A stretch of DNA of 5,267 bases from Deltaproteobacteria bacterium (GTDB lineage Bacteria > Desulfobacterota > GWC2-55-46 > S146-70): positions 1 to 5,267 of the forward strand of contig WGFD01000024.1 of assembly GCA_015492395.1 (NCBI GenBank), written 5' to 3'. A program made the position numbers and the translations under genes. Numbering within the stretch: position 1 is the stretch's first letter; the number at the start of each line of letters is the position of its first letter. The notes below the pieces were generated by a model. That model was not told the DNA's origin. It made no database searches and saw nothing but the letters and a program-made list of their open reading frames with translations. Shown piece by piece: positions 1 to 5,267 of the stretch.

Positions 1-1
1 A

Positions 2-112
2 TCCGCATCCGATATGCGGTTCATCGAAAAGACCGTCTCGGCCGTAAAGGATGAAGGACTTCAAACGTTGATACTCCGTACCCTGGAGAAGTACAAGTCG
101 ATGACCGGATAG
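2..112 (+). CDS. C-terminal tail of an unrecognised protein (5' end outside window)
   Basis: An open frame enters from the left edge and ends at a TAG at 110-112. It encodes 36 residues, ending in LEKYKSMTG. The other two plus-strand frames stop at 52-54 and within the first 50 bases, so this is the only plus frame that stays open. The visible part is rich in Lys and Glu and looks like one or two amphipathic helices (around FIEKTVSAVKDEG and LQTLILRTLEKYKS). No motif identifies a family, so no function is proposed. It converges on the methyltransferase gene with only 10 bp between the two stop codons. A minus-strand frame is also open here, but it has no start codon in context and reads as the antisense shadow. 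That the tail is coding is likely; the product is unknown. Confidence 0.6.
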   Translation, partial: SASDMRFIEKTVSAVKDEGLQTLILRTLEKYKSMTG

Positions 113-122
113 GAACGCCCAA

Positions 123-842
123 CTAGCCGATTCGCGCCAAGCTGTCTTCCGGACGGACGTCTATAAGCAGCGGCTCCTCAACTACGATTCCCGCTTCCAT
201 AAAAGACGCCTCCACCATGAAGAGCACGGCCGTCTTGCCCTTTGACGGATATATCAACCGCAGCCTCCTCGGGATCAGGCCGTTCAACTCCAATACCGAC
301 ATGACCTCTCGAAGGCGCGGTGCCGGATATATGTAGCAGACTCTCCCATTCTTACTTAACAGGTACCGGGATATGGCTACAAGATCCGTCAATGAACCCG
401 ACAACTCAGTTCTGGCTATCGCCCTCTCTTTGATATGACTCACCCTGCCGCACCCCTTCTTGACATACGGGGGGTTGCTCAAGATAAGGTCGAAGCTTCC
501 CTCTTTAAACATATACCTGAGTTCCCTGTAGTCGGCATGCAGTAGTTCGACCTTATCAGCGGCGCCTCTGTTAAGCGCCAGATTCCTTACGGCGAGGTTG
601 TAGAGACTATCCTGCACCTCAACGCCAACCACCTTGTTTTCGATATATGCCTTCTGGAGGAGGAGTAACGGGATTACACATGAACCGGTACCTATATCGA
701 TGCACCTCTCGCCGGGACTTATAGGCAAGGCAAAGTCCGACAAAAAGATGGGGTCGGCGCCGAACCTATACCCTCTCCTGGCCTGGATAATCCTGTAACG
801 ACCGAGTTTCTCGACCGTCTCTCCGGCTCCAATGGCATGCAT
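123..842 (-). CDS. trmN6: TrmN6/YfiC-family tRNA1(Val) adenine-N6 methyltransferase-like protein
   Basis: A 239-residue class I SAM-dependent methyltransferase of the YfiC/TrmN6 (COG4123) type, about the usual family length. The N-terminus has the family's GYRFGAD-PIFLSDF stretch (residues 24-37). SAM-binding motif I is DIGTGSCVIPLLL (49-61), with acidic E75 in GVEVQDSL ending the next strand and D104 in HADYREL. The catalytic NPPY at 123-126 is the signature of N6-adenine (or glutamine amide) methylation. A following ARTELSGSLTDLV (143-155) also fits the family. In E. coli this enzyme methylates A37 of tRNA1(Val); the same target here is inferred, and a different RNA substrate is possible. 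The ATG lies 19 nt after the DUF1015 stop codon, with no convincing Shine-Dalgarno between them, so it is probably the second gene of an operon and may rely on coupled translation. The start fits because the conserved core begins within about 15 residues of it. Confidence 0.85.
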   Translation of the reverse strand: MHAIGAGETVEKLGRYRIIQARRGYRFGADPIFLSDFALPISPGERCIDIGTGSCVIPLLLLQKAYIENKVVGVEVQDSLYNLAVRNLALNRGAADKVELLHADYRELRYMFKEGSFDLILSNPPYVKKGCGRVSHIKERAIARTELSGSLTDLVAISRYLLSKNGRVCYIYPAPRLREVMSVLELNGLIPRRLRLIYPSKGKTAVLFMVEASFMEAGIVVEEPLLIDVRPEDSLARIG

Positions 843-861
843 CTCATATACGTGAGGGTAA

Positions 862-2193
862 CTATTCCAATGGGTTGATGACCAGACCGGTCAGAAGCTT
901 GGGATAAAAGTATGTCGTCTTCTGTGGAAACACGTGACCGGACTCCGAGACCCTCTTCATCTGTTCCATCTTAACGGGATTAAGGATGAAGGCCAACTGA
1001 CAACCTTTCTCTACCGCATCAAGCGCCTCATCCGCATCCTTCTTATATAGTAGATTCTCCTGCCGCGCCTGCGCCTCTTCACCTATACCCAATATTTTAT
1101 CAAGTACAAGCACATGGAGCAAAGTGACATCCAGATCCCGGAGAACCTCAGGCACCGTTCCACCAAGCTCAGTGCGGACCTTTTCCCTATCCCTTAACGT
1201 CAAAGCAAAATATGAGTTATTCCCCCTGAGAGCGAGACCAAAGGACGGCGCCGTCACGCCCTTCTCCTCAATACTGCGTATAAGCCTCTGCCGTGCCTCC
1301 GCTTTCCTCCTGCCATCGAACTCTATCTCTTCCATATCAAAATAGGACGAACAGTCACCAAGGAACTTCCTTCCATCCAGGCCGGAGAGGCCATGAACAA
1401 CCCTGTGGGTGGGCAGTATGGTCATGCCGCAGTCATCCATATTTGAAAAGTACATCATTACATAGTTTTCAGGCTCTCCACCGGTCCACTCCGAAGACCT
1501 CTCCCTGACGGCATTCCTGTAATTTATTGCAGTCTCGTACCTGTGATGCCCGTCGGCGATATAGACAGGCTTACCTGCCATAGCCTCCGTAACGGCCCTT
1601 ATCACGGACTGTTCACTTATCCTCCACAGCTTATTGGTCACTCCATCATCATCGGTAACGTCCAGAAGTGGCGGAGCGCCGATACTGTCTTCTAGGATGC
1701 CGTTTATCTCCAATCCAGGCTGCGAATAGAGCGAGAATATACAGCTGAAATTTGCCCTGCAGGCCTCGAGAAGCTTTAATCTATCCACCTTCGGTCCGGA
1801 GAGAGTCCTTTCATGGGGGTAAATGCCGCCTTTGCCAAGCTCTTCCAGCAACACCCTCGCAATAAATCCCTTCCTTGACCTGCTCTCGCCGTTTTTTAAT
1901 GTATATGTCTGAACATAGAAGTATATGGATGGAACACCGTCCTGAATGAGCATACCCTCTGAGCGCCACCTCTTCAGGTCCGCGGCAGCCCTGGTATACC
2001 TGTTGCTCCCGGTAGTATCATCGTCACAGGTCTTTCCAAGTATCAGTCGCACGATGTTATTAGGGTGTCTGTGGTACAGCTTTTCCTGGAGCCCGGATGA
2101 GATGACATCATACGGAGGCGCCATAACCTCACTCATATCCTCGACCTTATGCGGATTGTACAGCAGGCCCCTAAACGGTAGAATCTTTGCCAT
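862..2193 (-). CDS. DUF1015 family protein, function unknown
   Basis: A 443-residue soluble protein of the DUF1015 family (PF06245), full length by comparison with the family as I know it. Conserved blocks, numbered from the chosen start: the family-typical N-terminus MAKILPFRGLLYNP (1-14); APPYDVIS (25-32); GIYPHERTLSGPKVDRLKLL (123-142); YIADGHHRYETA (211-222); ILPTHRVV (259-266); and a C-terminal FPQKTTYFYPKLLTGLVI (422-439). The biochemical role is not established. The DGHHR block resembles the DG-x-HR element of ParB/sulfiredoxin-fold proteins, some of which are nucleotide-dependent serine kinases; that link is inference only. I chose the ATG at 2191-2193 over an in-frame GTG at 2269-2271. 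The ATG has AAAGGAG six bases upstream and begins the conserved N-terminus, and the best promoter lies inside the 26-codon extension. No signal peptide or membrane segment is visible. It is the first gene of a likely operon with the methyltransferase. Confidence 0.88.
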   Translation of the reverse strand: MAKILPFRGLLYNPHKVEDMSEVMAPPYDVISSGLQEKLYHRHPNNIVRLILGKTCDDDTTGSNRYTRAAADLKRWRSEGMLIQDGVPSIYFYVQTYTLKNGESRSRKGFIARVLLEELGKGGIYPHERTLSGPKVDRLKLLEACRANFSCIFSLYSQPGLEINGILEDSIGAPPLLDVTDDDGVTNKLWRISEQSVIRAVTEAMAGKPVYIADGHHRYETAINYRNAVRERSSEWTGGEPENYVMMYFSNMDDCGMTILPTHRVVHGLSGLDGRKFLGDCSSYFDMEEIEFDGRRKAEARQRLIRSIEEKGVTAPSFGLALRGNNSYFALTLRDREKVRTELGGTVPEVLRDLDVTLLHVLVLDKILGIGEEAQARQENLLYKKDADEALDAVEKGCQLAFILNPVKMEQMKRVSESGHVFPQKTTYFYPKLLTGLVINPLE

Positions 2194-2199
2194 TCGTCT

Positions 2200-2206
2200 C
2201 TCCTTT
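2200..2206 (-). promoter_or_regulatory. Shine-Dalgarno site of the DUF1015 gene
   Basis: On the minus strand AAAGGAG lies six bases before the ATG at 2191-2193. This is a near-ideal ribosome binding site. The longer GTG-initiated alternative at 2269-2271 has no purine-rich site ahead of it, so this site decides the start in favour of the 443-residue form. Confidence 0.85.
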
Positions 2207-2233
2207 AGATACGTGCTCCAAAACGTGTCAGAG

Positions 2234-2262
2234 ATGGTAACAGCACCGAATAGCTTTGTCAA
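2234..2262 (-). promoter_or_regulatory. Predicted sigma70-type promoter for the DUF1015-methyltransferase operon
   Basis: Read on the minus strand, a perfect -35 TTGACA (2262-2257) is followed by a 17-base spacer and a -10 of TACCAT (2239-2234), which matches 4 of 6 TATAAT positions. Transcription would begin near 2227, leaving a leader of about 34 nt that contains the AAAGGAG site. The spacing is optimal, but the -10 is not strong, so activator help or modest strength is plausible. The prediction is from sequence only. Confidence 0.6.
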
Positions 2263-2278
2263 CTTCTTCACATTTCTA

Positions 2279-2308
2279 TTGACATAAGGATGGACAATAC
2301 ATCACCAT
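2279..2308 (+). promoter_or_regulatory. Candidate promoter for the hemerythrin-like gene
   Basis: A perfect TTGACA at 2279-2284 is followed by an 18-base spacer and CACCAT at 2303-2308. The -10 is weak (3 of 6) but closely resembles the TACCAT of the opposing promoter. Transcription would start near 2315, giving a leader of roughly 70 nt. An alternative in the same stretch is TGGACA (2291-2296), 18 bases, then TTCAAT (2315-2320). Neither is strong. A promoter is expected somewhere here because the gene is divergent from its left neighbour. Confidence 0.35.
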
Positions 2309-2375
2309 TTATATTTCAATAGTTACAAATAATGACGGTCTTTCAGGACACTACCATCCAACAATAAACCATCAT

Positions 2376-2382
2376 AAGGAGG
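2376..2382 (+). promoter_or_regulatory. Shine-Dalgarno site of the hemerythrin-like gene
   Basis: AAGGAGG lies five bases before the ATG at 2388-2390. It matches the anti-Shine-Dalgarno sequence very well and supports this start codon and efficient translation of the small protein. Confidence 0.88.
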
Positions 2383-2387
2383 TTGAA

Positions 2388-2804
2388 ATGGGATTGACTG
2401 ACAACTTCAAAAAGCAACACAAGGAGTTACTGCAGACCGCAAAAGAGATCTCGGATGTTCTGGACGCCGAAAAGCTCTCGCGAAACGCCGGTAACGCGCG
2501 CAGCCTGCTGTCGAAGCTGGCCGGGAAATTGACCGTCCACCTCTTAATGGAAGACAGGTCGCTCTATCCCAACCTTCTCAAACACTCGGATCCCAATGTT
2601 CAGTCATTGGCAAAGAGGTACATCGACGAGATGGGTGATGTAAAGACGACCTTTGAAAAGTATTCAAAGAACTGGGTGACCTCATCCAAGATCCAGGACA
2701 ACCCAGATGGGTTTGTAAGGGAGACGAAGGGGATCCTCGACGCCCTTGCGAAGAGGATCGAGAAGGAGGACAACGAACTATACCCTGCCGTCGACAGGAT
2801 CTAA
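2388..2804 (+). CDS. Hemerythrin-like (HHE-type) four-helix protein with altered metal ligands
   Basis: A 138-residue cytosolic all-helical protein resembling the HHE/hemerythrin cation-binding domain, which typically holds a di-iron centre that binds O2, NO or related species. Ligand-like positions visible are H11 in helix 1 (KKQHKELL), then H51 and E55 in helix 2 (LTVHLLMEDRSLYP). Helix 4 has R123 and E127 in KRIEKEDNELYP, with the usual E-x-x-LYP ending. Helix 3 (about 78-96, DEMGDVKTTFEKY) has no histidine, and R123 sits where the helix-4 histidine is expected. Either the metal site is non-standard, using Asp/Glu ligands, or the site is incomplete. The start is secured by a strong AAGGAGG. 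The gene is divergent from the DUF1015 gene and runs tail to tail with the chemoreceptor gene, 20 bp apart. Possible roles are oxygen or NO handling, iron storage or sensing; none is shown by the sequence. The fold assignment is fairly sure, the function is not. Confidence 0.8.
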   Translation: MGLTDNFKKQHKELLQTAKEISDVLDAEKLSRNAGNARSLLSKLAGKLTVHLLMEDRSLYPNLLKHSDPNVQSLAKRYIDEMGDVKTTFEKYSKNWVTSSKIQDNPDGFVRETKGILDALAKRIEKEDNELYPAVDRI

Positions 2805-2824
2805 TACCCACAGGGAGAATCGAG

Positions 2825-5267
2825 CTATACCTTGAAACTCTCTATACTCTCTTTCAACGACATCTCCTGCGCACCGAGATCGCTGGCCATCCTGTCGAAC
2901 TCGGCGGTCTGAATGACGTTCTTCTCGGTCTCCTGTTCCATGAGCTCAATCGCTCCCATTATGGTCTCGAACAGCCTTCTCTGTTCAGAGGTGGCTTCCG
3001 ATATGGCTTGCATCTTTTGAGCCACATCGGCTATAATTTCGGATATGTACCTGCTCTCCTTGGACTGTTCCACCATGGACTGTTTTACCTTTAAGGTGAT
3101 ATCCTGCATATCTTCAGCAGAACGCGCTATCTCCTCAACGGCGCGGTCCTGCTCGCCGGTAGCCTTCTTTATCTCCTCGACCATGATATTGACCTTCTGA
3201 ATAGCCTCAAGCGTCTGATTCACACCCTTCGTCTGCTCCTCTGTGGCCCTCTCTATCTCCTTAGCCATCTCAAGGGAACTCTCCGAAGTGTCTATTATCT
3301 TGGAGAGGGCCACTTCGGCATCTCTGGATAGACTGACACCTTCTTCCACCCTTGCCAGGCTCTGACCCATAGAATCTATCGAAGCCGCGACCTCACTCTG
3401 CACCTGGCTTATGAGGCTCCCAATCTCCTGTGTGGAAGACGAAGTACGCTCAGCCAACTTCTTTATCTCCTCCGAAACGACGGCAAACCCCTTTCCATGT
3501 TCCCCAGCCTGCGCCGCCAGGATGGCGGCATTAAGAGCCAACAGATTGGTAGTATTGGCTATCTCATCTATCACACCTATTATATCTCCGATCTCCTTAG
3601 ATCTATCTCCAAGCTTCCCTATAACCTCAGCTGTCGTAGTCACCTCTTCACGCACCTTCTCCATGCCGTTCCTGGTCTTGTTAACAGTATCCATTCCCAG
3701 ATTCAAGGCGCCCTCTTTGGCCTTTTCCGCCATATTCGCCTGTTCCCTGGAGTAGATGTTCACCTCTTTTATGCTCGCACTAAGTTGAGCGGCGGCCGAG
3801 ACTATCCCTTCAGACTCCTTATAGAGTGTATCCACACTATGCGCAACCTGCTTAAGATTGGCGGCGATCTCGGTTATGGACGACGATGTGGCTTCTACCG
3901 AAACTGCCAGATGCTCCGTATTGTCCGCGACCTCAGTAGTTGTGGCGGACATCTCGAGCGCAGAGGCCGACGCGTTTTCGGATCTCTGCAGGAGTTCCGC
4001 CGCATCATCGGCCACTGACCGTATAGAGGTATCCAGTTCTCCCACCGAGGCCGTAACCTCTCCCATAACCTGGAACTGCGTCTGGGCAGATATCTGCATA
4101 CCCTCAGAGGCATCCCCTATCCTCTGTGATGTGGAAGCAATATTACCGGAAACCTTTTTTGTCTTTGAAATTATTGTCCTCAACTTGTCGATCATATTCC
4201 GCATGGCGGATAGAAGAAGGCCCACCTCATCCGTGCCTGTTCCCTTCACATCAACCGTTATATCACCGTCGGCCAGCCTGTTTGCTACAGTGACAGCCGT
4301 GTTAAGTGACGTGTTGATACTCTTTGTAACAACGTAAATCAAGACATAGATTCCTATGAGGACTATACAGAGCAGAAATATCAACAACACCAAGGCCGAC
4401 CTGGCCCTTCCTCGAAGGTGATCCGAAAATGCCTGCATATCGCCGGAGAGCTTGTCTTCAACCTCCTTTAACAGGTTGATCTTTCCGGTTATCGTCTCGA
4501 ACCAGTAGGAAGGGTCCACCCCAAACCCGCCCCTCTTCACATTATGCAATGCGACTCCTCTCATCCTGCTCACCTCATCCGAGAGAAACCCCTTCAGCTT
4601 CTGTTCATAGTACTCCCCCTGCTCGGGTGTGGCGAACGAGAGGAATACATTCAGATAGGTCTCCTGGGCCGCCACGACAGTGGTGAACTTTTCGAACATC
4701 CCCTCCTCGAACCTGTCCGCAGCAAAGGTGCCGCTCAACACGGCACGTTCTATCCCGGCCCTCTCCTTGCCCAACAGGAAGTTGACGTAAGCGGCCGTCA
4801 TGGTGGCTACCTCAGTATTACTAGTCAACCTGGACATATGGGCGATAACCTCCAAGAAAGATGCGTTGGTCTTTGAATAGTAGTCTATAACATCCATGGT
4901 TCCAATCGCCAGCCTGTTCGCCGCTTCTCTCTTCACCTCTATCATACCGAGATCATCCAGCGCTTTTTCTATGTTAGACTTGAATTCCGGACCGAAGGTG
5001 TCCAGCGTATACTCCTCAAGAAATGATTTCAAGGACTCGATCCTTTCATCCGTTCCGGCCCTCTGAGATTCCAACTCCGACGTAAACTTGACGCCTTTAC
5101 TGCCGGTGAAAAGGGCAGTCGCCCCCCTCTCCTTCTGCATTTCATGGACAAGCGCGCTAATCTTTACGGCGAGCCTCGATGTCATCTGCAACGCACTCAT
5201 CTCATGGAGCACGCCATACTTATCACGAAGCTCACTTGCCGAAAATATACACAGCGCGATAATCGGC
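2825..5267 (-). CDS. Methyl-accepting chemotaxis protein with NIT sensor domain (N-terminus outside window)
   Basis: A transmembrane chemoreceptor truncated at its 5' end by the window. A GTG at 5210-5212 could be taken as the start, but the frame stays open to the edge and adds [18 protein letters not shown], the end of a first membrane helix. The real start therefore lies outside. Numbering from that GTG, a NIT-type (nitrate/nitrite-sensing, PF08376) periplasmic domain spans about 8-260, with [15 protein letters not shown] (21-35) and [16 protein letters not shown] (146-161) as its two signature blocks. A second membrane helix covers 273-295 and HAMP about 296-348, with the DEVG element at 328-331. 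The signalling hairpin fills 349-795, with the conserved tip at 548-590 ([20 protein letters not shown]). It should relay ligand state to CheW/CheA or a related pathway. Nitrate or nitrite as ligand is inferred from the domain name. No che gene is in the window, and there is no C-terminal NWETF-type CheR tether. The hairpin arms are much longer than in E. coli Tsr. Confidence 0.93.
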   Translation of the reverse strand, partial: PIIALCIFSASELRDKYGVLHEMSALQMTSRLAVKISALVHEMQKERGATALFTGSKGVKFTSELESQRAGTDERIESLKSFLEEYTLDTFGPEFKSNIEKALDDLGMIEVKREAANRLAIGTMDVIDYYSKTNASFLEVIAHMSRLTSNTEVATMTAAYVNFLLGKERAGIERAVLSGTFAADRFEEGMFEKFTTVVAAQETYLNVFLSFATPEQGEYYEQKLKGFLSDEVSRMRGVALHNVKRGGFGVDPSYWFETITGKINLLKEVEDKLSGDMQAFSDHLRGRARSALVLLIFLLCIVLIGIYVLIYVVTKSINTSLNTAVTVANRLADGDITVDVKGTGTDEVGLLLSAMRNMIDKLRTIISKTKKVSGNIASTSQRIGDASEGMQISAQTQFQVMGEVTASVGELDTSIRSVADDAAELLQRSENASASALEMSATTTEVADNTEHLAVSVEATSSSITEIAANLKQVAHSVDTLYKESEGIVSAAAQLSASIKEVNIYSREQANMAEKAKEGALNLGMDTVNKTRNGMEKVREEVTTTAEVIGKLGDRSKEIGDIIGVIDEIANTTNLLALNAAILAAQAGEHGKGFAVVSEEIKKLAERTSSSTQEIGSLISQVQSEVAASIDSMGQSLARVEEGVSLSRDAEVALSKIIDTSESSLEMAKEIERATEEQTKGVNQTLEAIQKVNIMVEEIKKATGEQDRAVEEIARSAEDMQDITLKVKQSMVEQSKESRYISEIIADVAQKMQAISEATSEQRRLFETIMGAIELMEQETEKNVIQTAEFDRMASDLGAQEMSLKESIESFKV
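2912..3247 (-). repeat. Four 28-residue repeats in the C-terminal arm of the receptor hairpin
   Basis: Residues 656-767 of the chemoreceptor (same numbering) form four units marked by Glu-Gln pairs at 659/660, 687/688, 715/716 and 743/744. The unit heads are ATEEQ, ATGEQ, SMVEQ and ATSEQ. The period is exactly 28 residues, the same as in the N-terminal arm. Around the tip (E571) these units sit opposite the N-arm units, within one residue. Confidence 0.7.
3713..4048 (-). repeat. Four 28-residue repeats in the N-terminal arm of the receptor hairpin
   Basis: Within the chemoreceptor (residues 389-500 counted from the GTG at 5212), four protein-level units begin at 389, 417, 445 and 473. Their heads are [36 protein letters not shown] and [12 protein letters not shown]. 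The closing valines fall at 400, 428, 456 and 484, an exact period of four heptads. The similarity is in the coiled-coil pattern and is not obvious in the DNA, so these are diverged repeats. Confidence 0.7.

Noticed and set aside
2..842. Genomic island or phage remnant at the left end
   Set aside because: No integrase, tRNA gene, attachment-like repeat or visible composition shift; the methyltransferase is of a housekeeping RNA-modification type rather than a restriction enzyme.
2211..2227. Direct repeat ACGTG (2211-2215 and 2223-2227) near the predicted leftward transcription start
   Set aside because: Five-base repeats 12 bp apart are too short to claim as an operator without comparative data.
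1124..2287. Plus-strand frames opposite the DUF1015 gene
   Set aside because: The minus-strand protein contains all the DUF1015 blocks across this stretch; the plus-strand products look random.
2312..2331. AT-rich pseudo-palindrome TATTT-N10-AAATA ahead of the hemerythrin-like gene
   Set aside because: The arms are only five AT bases and occur easily by chance in AT-rich spacer. It does not match an FNR/CRP-type site (TTGAT-N4-ATCAA).
2578..2811. Minus-strand 77-codon frame opposite the hemerythrin-like gene
   Set aside because: Its product is Ser/Arg-rich and unrecognisable. The plus-strand frame has a strong ribosome binding site and hemerythrin motifs.
2788..2824. Possible terminator hairpin at the end of the hemerythrin-like gene (CCTG/CAGG and CCC/GGG pairings)
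   Set aside because: Stems are only three to four base pairs, partly within the coding region, and no T run follows.
3411..4337. Several plus-strand open frames of 114-173 codons opposite the chemoreceptor gene
   Set aside because: They lie antisense to a strongly supported conserved coding sequence, have low-complexity Ser/Ala/Val-rich products, recognisable in no family, and lack ribosome binding sites. They are by-products of the repetitive coiled-coil codons.
4544..4876. Plus-strand 110-codon frame opposite the NIT domain
   Set aside because: The opposite strand encodes the conserved NIT signature blocks here. This frame has no Shine-Dalgarno or family features.

Overview
This window looks like ordinary chromosome from a motile, free-living Gram-negative bacterium with roughly balanced base composition. 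ATA and AGG codons are common. The receptor-tip variant, the DUF1015 protein and the single-domain hemerythrin-like protein together suggest a Nitrospirota- or Desulfobacterota-like lineage. That placement rests on recalled family resemblance and is not firm. I see no mobile element, CRISPR array, tRNA or rRNA.

Layout, left to right: (1) the last 36 codons of an unrecognised plus-strand gene; (2) a leftward two-gene unit, with a DUF1015 protein (862-2193) upstream of a TrmN6/YfiC-type N6-adenine methyltransferase (123-842), 19 nt apart; (3) a 194-bp divergent control region (2194-2387) with a good sigma70-type promoter for the leftward unit, a weaker rightward candidate, and strong Shine-Dalgarno sites on both sides; (4) a small rightward hemerythrin-like gene (2388-2804); (5) a long leftward chemoreceptor with a NIT sensor domain (2825 to beyond 5267), whose 5' end is cut off by the window.

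The two left genes are probably co-transcribed: a conserved protein of unknown function followed by an RNA-modification-type methyltransferase. The hemerythrin-like protein and the NIT chemoreceptor converge tail to tail with a 20-bp gap. They could share a theme of oxygen, nitrogen-oxide or redox sensing, but only position supports that link. The most distinctive signal is inside the chemoreceptor. Each arm of its cytoplasmic coiled-coil hairpin carries four units with an exact 28-residue (four-heptad) period, and the units in the two arms face each other in antiparallel register. Its signalling tip also departs from the E. coli pattern at trimer-contact positions. The hemerythrin-like protein lacks two of the usual histidine ligands. 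I found no clear evidence of a wholly new multi-gene system.
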